In this document: piece by piece, positions 1 to 8,256 of the stretch
How positions within the stretch are numbered: position 1 is the first letter of the stretch
Layout of the letters: each line of letters opens with the position of its first letter
Notes under the pieces: generated by a model
Databases searched by the model: none
Told to the model about the DNA's origin: nothing
Seen by the model: only the letters and a program-made list of their open reading frames with translations
Program-made: the position numbers and the translations under genes
DNA from: an uncultured Lachnospiraceae bacterium
GTDB taxonomy: Bacteria > Bacillota > Clostridia > Lachnospirales > Lachnospiraceae
DNA length: 64,000 bases
Direction of reading: 5' to 3'
Assembly: GCA_910578335.1 (NCBI GenBank)
Contig: CAJTPU010000009.1
Location: 1-64,000, forward strand

Positions 1-40
1 TCAGCAAAGGCTTCCACGATTTTTGAGTCTCATTTCCATG

Positions 41-73
41 GCGCAAAAGTCGCTTGCCCCCATTCTTTTGCGC
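41..73. other. Hairpin at left edge of window
   Basis: A 9-bp perfect stem (GCGCAAAAG at 41-49 and CTTTTGCGC at 65-73) encloses a 15-nt loop. It lies before the first gene and could be the terminator of a gene outside the window, although no uridine tract follows it. No coding sequence is supported in bases 1-143. A TTGACA hexamer at 98-103 may be the -35 of the next gene's promoter, with a poor -10 17 bp downstream. Confidence 0.35.
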
Positions 74-143
74 AAATGGACAGGCGACGTTGTCGGTTTG
101 ACACGCTAATCCTACTAAAATAAAGGATAAAAAAGGAGCGGAT

Positions 144-1310
144 ATGGTTACGTTTGAGAATTATGCGGAGATTTCGAAGGCGGAAATAGAGAAGGCTCTG
201 GACTTTTGTAACCGGCAGATTCTTCGGAATCTGCCGGCGTTTACGGATAAGTTCCAGAAAGCGTACAGTGAAGGCGGGTTTTACCAGCCGATAGAGAATA
301 CTTACTGGACTTGCGGCTTCTGGACGGGAGAAATCTGGCTTGCTTATGAATATTCCCATGACGAGAGGCTGCGTGCGGCAGGAGAAAGGCAGATACAGAG
401 CTTTTTAAACCGTATTGAAAAGAAGATTGAGGTGGACCATCACGACATGGGCTTTCTGTATTCCCCCTCCTGTGTGGCGGGCTATAAGCTGACGGGGAGT
501 AAAGAGGGCAGGAAGGCGGCAATTATGGCGGCGGACCAGCTTATCACCAGATATCATCCCGTAGGCGAGTTTATTCAGGCGTGGGGAGCGATGGATGCGC
601 CGGAAAATTACCGGCTTATCATCGACTGTCTCTTAAATCTTCCCTTGCTCTACTGGGCTTCTGAGGAGACGGGAGACGAAAAATACCGCGAGATTGCCGA
701 GAAACATATTCATACGGCTGTAGCAAATGTCATCAGGGAGGACTATTCTACGTGGCATACCTTCTTTTTTGACATGGAAACAGGTGAGCCCCATCACGGT
801 GCGACTTGTCAGGGTTATCGGGACGGCTCCGCGTGGGCAAGAGGACAGGCGTGGGGCGTGTATGGTCTGGCGCTCGCCTACAAGTATACGGGCAGGAAGG
901 AATACATAGAGCTGTTCCGCCATGTGACGGAGTATTTTCTAACGCATCTGCCAAAGGATTTGGTGCCTTTCTGGGATTTGGAATTTACGGACGGAGATAA
1001 TCAGCCGCGGGATTCCTCTTCGGCTTCTATTGCGGCGTGCGGTATGCTGGAGATGATAAAGTACCTGCAGCCTGAGGAGGCGGAGCATTACCGCAGGATT
1101 GCATACCGGATAATGAAGTCTGTGTATGACAATTATGCCGTAAAGGATATGGCGGTTTCCAATGGGCTGGTGCTGCACAGTACCTATTCCAATCATTCGC
1201 CGTACAATACCTGCAATCATTACGGGGTGGACGAATGTAACTCGTGGGGCGATTACTTTTATATGGAGGCGCTGACGAGGATGGAGAAGGAGTGGAGGTT
1301 GTATTGGTAA
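144..1310 (+). CDS. Glycoside hydrolase family 88, unsaturated glucuronyl/rhamnogalacturonyl hydrolase
   Basis: The 388-residue protein resembles GH88 unsaturated glucuronyl hydrolases, which hydrate and open the 4,5-unsaturated uronic acid left at the non-reducing end by polysaccharide lyases. Two aspartates sit where the catalytic pair is expected: D101 in HHDMGFLYSPS and D161 in IIDCLLNLPLLYW. Their spacing of 60 is close to the D88/D149 pair of the Bacillus GL1 enzyme. There is no signal peptide, so it probably acts in the cytoplasm on imported disaccharides. The start is supported by AAGGAG seven bases upstream. The next gene, a DUF2264 protein, is often found in the same kind of glycan-degradation cluster. 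Substrate (chondroitin-, hyaluronan- or pectin-derived) cannot be decided from the sequence. Confidence 0.88.
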   Translation: MVTFENYAEISKAEIEKALDFCNRQILRNLPAFTDKFQKAYSEGGFYQPIENTYWTCGFWTGEIWLAYEYSHDERLRAAGERQIQSFLNRIEKKIEVDHHDMGFLYSPSCVAGYKLTGSKEGRKAAIMAADQLITRYHPVGEFIQAWGAMDAPENYRLIIDCLLNLPLLYWASEETGDEKYREIAEKHIHTAVANVIREDYSTWHTFFFDMETGEPHHGATCQGYRDGSAWARGQAWGVYGLALAYKYTGRKEYIELFRHVTEYFLTHLPKDLVPFWDLEFTDGDNQPRDSSSASIAACGMLEMIKYLQPEEAEHYRRIAYRIMKSVYDNYAVKDMAVSNGLVLHSTYSNHSPYNTCNHYGVDECNSWGDYFYMEALTRMEKEWRLYW

Positions 1311-1334
1311 GGTGTTTGGATTTGCGAAGGGGAC

Positions 1335-1489
1335 GCGGAGGCAGCAGACATGTGCTGATGCAGCCGCGCTTGCGCTCAGAGGAAAACGTAGTAGTGCTAG
1401 GCTCGAAAATACCTCGCAAGTCATGCCTGCATGACTTTGGCGCTGACGTTTTCCAATGGGCTGCATCAGCACATGTCTGCTGCCTTCGC
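1335..1489. repeat. Large nested palindromic element between GH88 and DUF2264 genes
   Basis: A perfect 26-bp inverted repeat (1340-1365 against 1459-1484) extends outwards by several more pairs with one G:T position. Inside it are a second 9-bp arm pair (GGAAAACGT 1381-1389 with ACGTTTTCC 1446-1454) and a 9-bp hairpin with a 2-nt loop (1418-1426 with 1429-1437). The whole 150-nt block can fold into one long cruciform or RNA hairpin. Similar flanks occur just outside (1323-1336 and 1498-1512 share most of GCRAAGGGGA-CGC). It occupies most of the 327-nt gap 1311-1637, which otherwise holds GC-rich sequence without a recognisable gene. It looks like a mobile, non-coding (MITE-like) repeat, but no second copy is present in this window. 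Confidence 0.75.
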
Positions 1490-1637
1490 TGTTGCTTGGC
1501 AAAGGGGAACGCATTACCGGTTTGGTGAGTAGACGCGCGGGGCGCGCAGTGGCGCAGCGGCGTAATAACGCAGCAATGCGGGGCGAGGCTGTGGAGGATG
1601 ATGGATGGGAGAGAATGGGGCTGGAGGTTTAGAGAGA

Positions 1638-3383
1638 ATGGAGAAGTTTTTTGCATTTGAGGGAGTGGGGACGAAGAAGGAATTTCAGGAGGGGATGCTT
1701 TCGATATTGGAGCCGTTAAAGGCTTATTATAGTGAGGGCAGGGCGAGGCTTACGCTGGGGCGGACGATGGCGCATTATGATATTGATGCGACTTTTATGG
1801 AGGCGTTTTCAAGACCGCTGTGGGGACTGGTGCCTTATTGGGCAGGAGGCGGCAGGGACAGTGGATTTGAGGAAATTTACAGGAGGGGACTGAGTGCCGG
1901 AACGGACGCAGCGAATCCTGAGTATTGGGGGGAGTGCAAGGATTTCGACCAGCGGTTTGTGGAGATGGCGGCAATTTCTTATGGGCTGATGTTTGCACCA
2001 AAGGTATTGTGGGAGCCCCTAAGCGATAGGGAAAAGGATAATTTGTGTGGGTATTTGAATAAGATAAATGCGCATCCGCTGCCGGTGTGCAATTGGATAT
2101 TGTTTGCGGTGCTTGTAAATATTGCGTTAAAATCGGTGGGCAGAGAGTATAATGCCGCGGTGCTGCAGGAATATTTAAAAGGGCTGGAAACCTTTTATCT
2201 GGGAGAAGGGTGGTATCAGGACGGTGATTCGGGGCAGAAGGATTATTATATTTCATTTGCAATTCATTTTTACTGCTTGATTTATGCAAGGGTGATGGAG
2301 GCGGAGGAGCCTGAGCGGGCGGCGCTTTATAAGGCACGTGCCTGTGAATTTGCAAAACAGTTTATTTACTGGTTTGATGAAGACGGTGATGCGGTTCCCT
2401 TTGGACGCTCGCTGACCTACCGTTTTTCGCAGGTAAGTTTTTTTAGCGCCTGTCTGATAGCGGGCATTGAGCCTTTTCCGATTCCCGTGATGAAAGGGCT
2501 GATTGCAAGGCATCTTAGAAGCTGGATGCAGCGTCCGATTTTTGACAGGAACGGTATCCTGACCATAGGATACGGCTATCCGAATTTGACGATGGCGGAG
2601 CGCTACAACGCGCCGGGCTCTCCCTATTGGGCGATGAAAACCTTTGGTTTTCTTATGCTGCCTGACGACCATCCTTTCTGGACGGCAGAGGAAGCTCCCC
2701 TGCCTAAAGGAAAAGCGGATTGCCCCATGAAATACGCAGATATGTATGTGCGCCGTTATGCCCGGCATGTGACGGCATTTACACCCGGGGTATACAGTCC
2801 CTACGGACATGGGCATATTGTGGAAAAATACGGAAAATTTGCCTATGACTCCAAATTTGGCGTAAGCATTGCCAAATCCTGCTATGAGCTTCATGAAAAC
2901 GTGCCGGACAGTATGCTGGCGTTTGTGATAAACGGCTATGTGTATGTGAGGCGCATCTGTGAAAAATCAGAAATTACGGAGAGCGGCGTTTATTCCAAAT
3001 GGGTTCCGTTTGCCGGTATCAGCGTGGAAACCACACTGACGCCGACAGAAAGCGGGCATATCAGGGAACACCGCATTATCAGTGAAATTGACTGTGAGGC
3101 ATACGATTGCGGCTTTGCGGTAAACCGCGGAGATTTTGTACCGGTCGGTTTTTATGCAGAGGAAAATGAAAAAGGCTCCTGTGCGGGAAATGACACTTCC
3201 CTCTGCAGGGTAAGCGGAGAGGAAATTGCCGGCAAAGAAAGAAAAGTGGCGGTGGGGCATATTATTTTTGCAGACCCCAATACCAATTTGCTTTATACCA
3301 AGACGGCAATCCCGTCCGTACAGTATCAAATCCATAAGGGAGAGCAGCTTCTGCGCACGGTAGTGGAAGCCGATATTTTTTAG
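1638..3383 (+). CDS. DUF2264 domain-containing protein
   Basis: This 581-residue protein matches the DUF2264 family, large cytoplasmic proteins predicted to have an (alpha/alpha)6-type fold and often encoded beside polysaccharide-lyase and GH88/GH105 genes. Recognisable segments are the aromatic N-terminal GLVPYWAGGG stretch, the EYWGECKDFDQRFVEMAAI segment and SPYGHGHIVEKYGKFAYDSK in the second half. An ATG 33 bases upstream is in frame, but the start at 1638 has GGAGG at 1623-1627 and gives the usual N-terminus. It follows the GH88 gene after the palindromic element; co-transcription is uncertain. The biochemical activity of the family is not known to me, so only a role in uronate or pectin-type glycan use is inferred. 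Confidence 0.85.
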   Translation: MEKFFAFEGVGTKKEFQEGMLSILEPLKAYYSEGRARLTLGRTMAHYDIDATFMEAFSRPLWGLVPYWAGGGRDSGFEEIYRRGLSAGTDAANPEYWGECKDFDQRFVEMAAISYGLMFAPKVLWEPLSDREKDNLCGYLNKINAHPLPVCNWILFAVLVNIALKSVGREYNAAVLQEYLKGLETFYLGEGWYQDGDSGQKDYYISFAIHFYCLIYARVMEAEEPERAALYKARACEFAKQFIYWFDEDGDAVPFGRSLTYRFSQVSFFSACLIAGIEPFPIPVMKGLIARHLRSWMQRPIFDRNGILTIGYGYPNLTMAERYNAPGSPYWAMKTFGFLMLPDDHPFWTAEEAPLPKGKADCPMKYADMYVRRYARHVTAFTPGVYSPYGHGHIVEKYGKFAYDSKFGVSIAKSCYELHENVPDSMLAFVINGYVYVRRICEKSEITESGVYSKWVPFAGISVETTLTPTESGHIREHRIISEIDCEAYDCGFAVNRGDFVPVGFYAEENEKGSCAGNDTSLCRVSGEEIAGKERKVAVGHIIFADPNTNLLYTKTAIPSVQYQIHKGEQLLRTVVEADIF

Positions 3384-3422
3384 GAAAGCGCAGATGTAAT
3401 CCCGCCTTTGTAGTATCGAAGG

Positions 3423-4538
3423 TTACAGCGCCTTTTTGACGGAGATTGCTCTCATGGGACACATTTCCTGACAGCAGAAGCAGGAAATGCAGCCTTTTCT
3501 TTTAAAGTGTGCTTTTTTATCACGGATATCAATAATATGGGCAGGGCAGCTTTCCGCACATTTGCCGCAGCCGATACAGAGCTCTTTGTGAAGCTGGGGG
3601 TAGGATTTTAAAAGCCTGCCTGCAAGCTTTGTGAAGGGCTTTTGTAAAAAGCGGGGCAGGCTGCCGGTAAAATCCAGCTTTTTGGTATCCGGTACTTGAA
3701 AGGGCGTCAGATTTTCGGGGAGGCTGTCGCCGGACAGGCAGATATCGTCAGGAAGCGCCAGTCCCTTTTCCACAGCCTGCCGTATCATCACGATTTCCTT
3801 CGGGTCAAGTCCCATCAATCCTGCCGCAAAATAGTCCTGTGTATAGACATCCTTTGAGCCGAGCAGCATATATAACGGGTGTGAGGTGCCTCCGGTGGGA
3901 CCGTTTCCTTCCATGGCATCGATGGCGTCGATAATCGTTACATCCGGCTTTACCGTCTCGGCAAGCTCCACAAGCATACGGGAAAAATCTTCCAAATCCG
4001 GAAAACGGTAGTGCATCTGCGGTTTTTCCAGACCGGGAATCACTCCAAAAAGATTTTTGATACCCCCGGAGTAGCCTGTCATGGCATGGGTTTTGAGCTT
4101 GCAGATATTGATGATGTAGTCCGCCTCGCAGATGGGTGTTATGATGTGAAAGGAATGATTCTGAAAGCCTGCGGGACAGTTTACGGTTTTGGCGCTAAAG
4201 TCCATGTTCAGCTTCACCAGAGGCGCAAGCTGCTGCATACCGCAGACGCGGTATACATTTTTCATATATTCCCCGTTGTAAAGCCCGCCGGAGCTTTCAG
4301 CCAGTGTAATGTCCCTGATGCCGTGTGCCGCGAGCCACTTGGCAACGGATTTTATGACAAGCGGATGGGTGGTGGCAGGAAAGGAGGGGCTTTTTGCCAT
4401 AACCAGATTGGGCTTTATCACGACCTTGCAATCAGGATGTAAATCCTTCTCTACGGATAAAGCCTCCATCATCCTTGCGATGGCGCGGTCAATCAGTTCT
4501 TCGTTGTATTCCGGTACATTGTAAAGTGTCTGAAGCAT
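3423..4538 (-). CDS. DUF362 domain-containing protein with C-terminal 2x[4Fe-4S] ferredoxin domain
   Basis: The 371-residue protein has an N-terminal DUF362 domain (about residues 1-290), containing CKVVIKPNLVMAKSP and the IINICKLKTHAMTGYSGG segment typical of the family. A bacterial ferredoxin module occupies the last 60 residues, with two CxxCxxCxxxCP clusters (CIGCGKCAESCP and CISCFCCQEMCP), enough for two [4Fe-4S] centres. DUF362 proteins are widespread in anaerobes and presumed to be electron-transfer proteins or iron-sulfur oxidoreductase subunits; no substrate is known. There is no signal peptide, so it is cytoplasmic. It is convergent with the DUF2264 gene and lies 22 bases downstream of the NUDIX gene on the same strand, so the two probably share a transcript. 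Confidence 0.9.
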   Translation of the reverse strand: MLQTLYNVPEYNEELIDRAIARMMEALSVEKDLHPDCKVVIKPNLVMAKSPSFPATTHPLVIKSVAKWLAAHGIRDITLAESSGGLYNGEYMKNVYRVCGMQQLAPLVKLNMDFSAKTVNCPAGFQNHSFHIITPICEADYIINICKLKTHAMTGYSGGIKNLFGVIPGLEKPQMHYRFPDLEDFSRMLVELAETVKPDVTIIDAIDAMEGNGPTGGTSHPLYMLLGSKDVYTQDYFAAGLMGLDPKEIVMIRQAVEKGLALPDDICLSGDSLPENLTPFQVPDTKKLDFTGSLPRFLQKPFTKLAGRLLKSYPQLHKELCIGCGKCAESCPAHIIDIRDKKAHFKRKGCISCFCCQEMCPMRAISVKKAL

Positions 4539-4560
4539 GGTTCTCTCCTAAAGCATAATT

Positions 4561-5112
4561 TTATAATGTGGTTTCGGGTGTCTCCCTGTCATATGCGGCG
4601 ATGCAGCCGCGGATATCGTCCAGCGCGCGGGACAGCACGGCAGAATCCCTGTTATTGTCCTCTGTATGGAAAGGGCAAAGTCCGGCAAGTTTGCGGCGCA
4701 GATACTCCTGTATGAGAAAAGGCTGGATAAGCGGATAGGTCCACTTGTCGGGAAATCCGTCAAGCAGGGTTATACTTTCCATTTCGTTGTGAAGCTCCTT
4801 TTCAAAGCTTTGTATTTCTGCATAATAGAGCATGCCGAAGGTTTCTTCGCCTAAGGCGTTTACTCTGGTTTTTCCGGTGACGGAGTATGCGCAGAGGGGA
4901 GCGATGGTAAAAGCAATGGCGCCCGTCTCTTCCCGCAGCTCTCTTGCGGCGGTTTCTGCGATAGATTCGGAGGGCTCCCTGTGCCCGCCGGGAATTTCCC
5001 AGGTGTCCCGCAGCTTATGCCTGCAGAATACCCATTTTCCTGCGTGGCGTGCTATGATAACGGCAAATTGCAGAAGGGAATCTTCCGCGTTTTCATAAAA
5101 TTTGACTTCCAT
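4561..5112 (-). CDS. NUDIX hydrolase
   Basis: This 183-residue protein carries a complete Nudix box, GGHREPSESIAETAARELRE followed by ETGAI, fitting GX5EX7REUXEEXGU. The metal-binding glutamates are therefore present. Nudix enzymes hydrolyse nucleoside diphosphates linked to another moiety, often for housecleaning. The first 150 residues form the catalytic domain; the tail after VDRE-like LDGFPDKWTYPLIQPFL is a helical extension of unknown role. Its ORF is followed 22 bases later by the DUF362 gene on the same strand. The substrate cannot be read from the sequence. Confidence 0.9.
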   Translation of the reverse strand: MEVKFYENAEDSLLQFAVIIARHAGKWVFCRHKLRDTWEIPGGHREPSESIAETAARELREETGAIAFTIAPLCAYSVTGKTRVNALGEETFGMLYYAEIQSFEKELHNEMESITLLDGFPDKWTYPLIQPFLIQEYLRRKLAGLCPFHTEDNNRDSAVLSRALDDIRGCIAAYDRETPETTL

Positions 5113-5344
5113 TAGGGTTCCTTTCGTATTTTGTATCTTTATTTTTATCTATCATAACACAGAAAGTATATTTTCACCAATCCATTATAAATTCGTAAAT
5201 CTTTTTTCATCATAACGCTTGTAAATTTGCAGCCAATATGCTACACTCAAAAAAAGCATTACTATATCAAAAAAATCTATTCTTGATATCGTCAAGTCTG
5301 TTTTCTCGGAAACTTCAATGCTTTTATTCCCAAACACAATAAGA

Positions 5345-5381
5345 GCAGGAGGTTTCCAAAGCGCCTCCTGCGGACAGGAGG
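5345..5381 (+). promoter_or_regulatory. Hairpin able to sequester or free the ribosome binding site of the Rpn gene
   Basis: The leader holds two copies of CAGGAGG (5346-5352 and 5375-5381) separated by one CCTCCTGC (5364-5371). The second copy is the ribosome binding site, six bases before the ATG at 5388. CCTCCTG can pair with the upstream copy, which leaves the binding site free, or with the downstream copy, which hides it. This is a possible translational switch or simply a clearance hairpin. Confidence 0.5.
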
Positions 5382-5387
5382 TTATGT

Positions 5388-6104
5388 ATGAATGATGTGG
5401 ACAACAAAGGGAGGGAGCCGCTGCAAAACGCCGGTATGCCCCAAAGGAACTACAAGGATACCGTGTTCCGCCTGCTTTTTAACGACAGGGCAAGGCTGCT
5501 TTCTCTGTTTAATGCAGTAAACGGGACTGCGTACAATAAGCCTGAGGAGCTGGAAATCATTACCCTGCAGAATGCCGTGTATATGAGCATGAAAAATGAT
5601 TTATCCTTTCTGATGGATTTTCAGATGTATTTGTATGAGCATCAGTCCTCCTTAAATCCCAACCTGCCGCTCAGGGATTTGTTTTACGTGGCAAGGCAGT
5701 ATGAGAAGCTCACGATAGGGAAAAATCTTTACGGGCAGGGCAGGATAAAGCTGCCGACGCCGCACTTTATCGTGTTTTACAACGGGACGGGAAGACAGCC
5801 GGAGACAAAGCGGGTGCGTCTTTCGGATGCCTATGAGGTACAGGAGGCGGAGAAGGAGCTTGAGCTTATCGTGACGGTTTTTAATATCAACAGCGGGTAC
5901 AATGAGGAGCTGAAGGAAAAGTGTCCGGCTCTTGGGGAGTATGCGGCATATGTGGCAAGGGTAAGGGAACATGCAAAGGGACATGCGTTATACGAGGCGG
6001 TAGAGCTTGCGGTGAGCGAATGCATTAGGGAAGGGATATTAAAAGATTTCCTGTCGGCGAACCGCGCGGAGGTAGTCGGTATGAGTATATTTGAGTACAA
6101 TTAG
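5388..6104 (+). CDS. Rpn family recombination-promoting nuclease/putative transposase, N-terminal part (frame interrupted by TAG)
   Basis: The 238 residues match the N-terminal PD-(D/E)XK nuclease part of Rpn/YhgA-type proteins (PDDEXK transposase family). RNYKDTVFRLLFNDRARLLSLFNA is the usual opening motif, and MDFQMYLYEHQ carries the acidic and E-x-Q positions expected in the catalytic core. Members bind and cut DNA and promote RecA-independent recombination. The frame stops at a TAG (6102-6104) in the middle of a motif that normally runs on (EYN*EEHMRMEREEAYAEG). The same frame continues to 6389 with the expected EG-rich tail, so the intact protein would be about 333 residues. Translation starts at 5388 with GGAGG six bases upstream. 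The truncated product keeps the nuclease core but loses the helical tail. Confidence 0.8.
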   Translation: MNDVDNKGREPLQNAGMPQRNYKDTVFRLLFNDRARLLSLFNAVNGTAYNKPEELEIITLQNAVYMSMKNDLSFLMDFQMYLYEHQSSLNPNLPLRDLFYVARQYEKLTIGKNLYGQGRIKLPTPHFIVFYNGTGRQPETKRVRLSDAYEVQEAEKELELIVTVFNINSGYNEELKEKCPALGEYAAYVARVREHAKGHALYEAVELAVSECIREGILKDFLSANRAEVVGMSIFEYN

Positions 6105-6389
6105 GAAGAACATATGCGGATGGAGCGGGAAGAGGCGTATGCAGAAGGACTGGCGGAGGGCAAGGCAGAAGGTAAAGCAGAAGGCATGGAAGACGGAAAG
6201 GTAAAAGGAGCCGCATGCAAACTCATTTTTCTTGTGCGAAGCTGGATAAGGCAAGGCTTGAAGGAGGAAGAGATTGCCGGTCTGGCACAAGAGCCGCAGG
6301 AGGATATGCTGCGGCTGATACGGACGATAAAGGAGAACCCGAAAGCTGACGATGAGCAGATTCTGCAGTTATGGGGAAAGCAGGCGTAA
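6105..6389 (+). pseudogene. C-terminal part of the interrupted Rpn-family nuclease gene
   Basis: This stretch is in the same frame as the preceding Rpn gene, directly after its TAG. It encodes EEHMRMEREEAYAEG, then repeated EG-x-A units (AEGLAEGKAEGKAEGMEDGK) and a helical end, the standard C-terminus of the family. An ATG at 6114 could allow re-initiation and yield a 91-residue peptide, but no good ribosome binding site precedes it. The end overlaps by 21 bases the 3' end of the convergent phospholipase C-like gene. The preserved codon pattern argues for a recent nonsense mutation or for readthrough rather than old decay. Confidence 0.7.
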
Positions 6390-7034
6390 GATATTGTTGT
6401 AAACTGCCTCGGAGGCTTCTGTGACAAACCGGTTCATGCGGCGCTCTGTTAAATAGGGATAGTTTCTGTCCAGATTTTCTCTTTTTTCAGCGTAAAAACC
6501 GGTAATATATTCTCTTCGGTTATCAAAGGCATCCGGCGCAAAAATATCCATATAAGTATTTCTAAAACCAACTGCATTTTTATATAGTTCAAAAGCCCTG
6601 AAATGCGGCTGACGGGATAAGAAGAGAAAATCAAGGTCATACCAGTCAGCTTTTATTTTCCAAACCAAAGCGTTCCTGTCCTGTAAAGCTTCAGCAGCAT
6701 GCGCCTCGATGCAAGGGTCGGTAATTTGCTCCTGCCAGAGAATATCCGTTATAAGGTGTGACAGATACCCCAGATAAAAAGAAAATTGTTTTGTATTGTA
6801 ATTTTGCCGCACAGATTTTTCAAAATAGCGGTCAAGATAGGGCTGCAGTTGTATTTTTTTGTTTTCATCCCGAAAATGAGACACCTTGGAGGAAGGCACA
6901 TAGTAGCTCCAGTCTTCGCTGGGAACGCCGCTGTCGGGCGCAATATTTCCCATAATAAAGTCTGTTTTTTCTAAATTTTCAAATTTATCCAATAAGATAT
7001 CTGCAATTCGCAGATGCACCATCCAGGAAGCCAT
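6369..7034 (-). CDS. Zinc-dependent phospholipase C family protein
   Basis: The 221-residue protein resembles the zinc-dependent phospholipase C superfamily (PF00882 type). Histidine and aspartate residues stand in the expected places: MASWMVHLRIADILL at the N-terminus, GNIAPDSG, KVSHFRDE and YLSHLITDILWQ. Together these form a likely metal site. No signal peptide is seen, so unlike secreted clostridial alpha-toxins it appears intracellular; many such proteins are of unknown substrate. The frame could start 21 bases earlier, but the ATG at 7034 has AGAGG eight bases upstream, while the two earlier candidates lack proper spacing. It converges with the broken Rpn gene. Confidence 0.8.
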   Translation of the reverse strand: MASWMVHLRIADILLDKFENLEKTDFIMGNIAPDSGVPSEDWSYYVPSSKVSHFRDENKKIQLQPYLDRYFEKSVRQNYNTKQFSFYLGYLSHLITDILWQEQITDPCIEAHAAEALQDRNALVWKIKADWYDLDFLFLSRQPHFRAFELYKNAVGFRNTYMDIFAPDAFDNRREYITGFYAEKRENLDRNYPYLTERRMNRFVTEASEAVYNNILRLLSP

Positions 7035-7255
7035 AGACATTTCCTCTACACGCAAAATTTTTTAAATCCAAAGGATACCGCAGTTTGGCAGCCGTTTTAT
7101 CCTTCCTCTTTTGACAAATATTCTACAAAATACCATACCACAAGACGGAAATTTTAAAAAGGATTTTTTATTTATTTTTGTCCTGCGTTCGTTTTTTTCC
7201 TACTATATAGGTAGAAAGAAATACGGAAAAGAGGAAAACGAAGGAGACAGGAACC

Positions 7256-7882
7256 ATGTATAAGCGGGACAAAAGAAAATGCTTCATATCGGTTTTATCC
7301 ATGGGCGCATTTTTGCTGATAATCATATCTTTAACGGCATGTACGTTTTGGGCGGCATGTATCTTTTCACCTGCAAACACCTCTTTTTACCCATATGAGC
7401 AGAAAACCGTAATGATGAGTCAGCCTTATGTGGGAATGGAGTTGCCTGATGTATGGAAGAAGGAGATGTTAAAAAGGGAAGAAGAGGCTGCATGGAAGAG
7501 AGCGTACCTGTATGTTATGTGCAATATGAGGGAGTATCTTGCCGGCCAGCAGGGCGATAGAGAGAACCCAGCGGTTTATGATTCTATGGACCTGTCGGTT
7601 TATCTGGGACTTTATGATTTTGACGGAGACGGAATCCCGGAGCTTTTGGCGGGTGATACCACAGCAACGGCAGTATTTACGTTTGCCGACGGACAGGTGG
7701 AAAAGCTCATGGACGCTAAAAATCCGGAAGAAGTATATATATGCTTTGGCGTGCCGCTGCCAAAAAAAGCAGGGGAGAGCATCCGGCTGGTACATGAAGC
7801 ATCCGGATGGATATTAAAATTTCCATCCGGAGAAGAGGCTGTGTTGGATAGTGAGTTTAATTATGATTTCATCCGGTGGTAG
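7256..7882 (+). CDS. Hypothetical lipoprotein with calcium-loop-like segment
   Basis: The 208-residue protein starts with a basic stretch and a hydrophobic segment (about residues 10-30) ending in a lipobox-like SLTAC, suggesting lipid attachment outside the membrane. The rest is soluble, with a short EF-hand-like loop (YDFDGDGIPELLAG, near residue 125) typical of many Lachnospiraceae surface proteins. A second cysteine-containing hydrophobic stretch (WAACIFSP) directly follows the lipobox, so it might instead be a membrane anchor. A ribosome binding site GGAG lies nine bases upstream. I do not recognise a family with known function. It stands alone between a divergent gene and the MutS2-like gene. 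Confidence 0.65.
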   Translation: MYKRDKRKCFISVLSMGAFLLIIISLTACTFWAACIFSPANTSFYPYEQKTVMMSQPYVGMELPDVWKKEMLKREEEAAWKRAYLYVMCNMREYLAGQQGDRENPAVYDSMDLSVYLGLYDFDGDGIPELLAGDTTATAVFTFADGQVEKLMDAKNPEEVYICFGVPLPKKAGESIRLVHEASGWILKFPSGEEAVLDSEFNYDFIRW

Positions 7883-8256
7883 AAAAGCGGCTGTTTTTTA
7901 TAACGGTGTTTTATAAAAAATCTTTACAGACAGGGATAAACGTGTTATGATTATGCACGATAACAGAAAAAGAAAAGCGAGGACGTGTATGTTAAGCATT
8001 GTGATTTTGGAGAAAGCGGCAAACTAAATAGTTGACGTATCTGCCTTACATGTGCTTACTATACTTATGTCCAAATATAGAAAATGAGCATGACTGTACA
8101 GTCATGTTTTTATGTGCTTTCAGTCTCTTTGCCGTTTTGACAAAGAGGCAGAAAAACGCGGCGACGATGGAGTATTGTGCCATTTGGCGGATATCCATGG
8201 TCGTTTTTTGTTGTGTAATAAAAGGGTATTGTTTGATTTGGGAAAGGAAGAGAAAG
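7883..8256 (+). other. 374-nt intergenic region before the MutS2-like gene
   Basis: No convincing gene is seen. The region contains a 12-codon reading frame (7989-8027) with GAGG seven bases upstream, a possible leader peptide. It also has a promoter-like pair TTGACG 8032-8037 and TACTAT 8057-8062 with a long 19-bp spacer, a perfect palindrome at 8089-8106, and a second hairpin (CTCTTTG/CAAAGAG, about 8124-8146). A leader peptide followed by hairpins before a gene is compatible with attenuation, but this is only a suggestion. Confidence 0.4.
8089..8111 (+). terminator. Palindrome followed by T-run
   Basis: The 18-nt perfect palindrome CATGACTGTACAGTCATG (8089-8106) is followed by five T. It can form a 7-bp stem with a 4-nt loop and act as a weak intrinsic terminator or attenuator, or serve as a protein-binding dyad. 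Confidence 0.5.

Noticed and set aside
633..923. Open frames on the minus strand inside the GH88 gene
   Set aside because: They overlap a gene with clear catalytic motifs and show no family resemblance or ribosome binding site.
8032..8256. 75 extra N-terminal codons of the MutS2-like gene
   Set aside because: They are Cys-rich and unlike the family, contain a palindrome with a T-run, and the ATG at 8257 gives the normal N-terminus.
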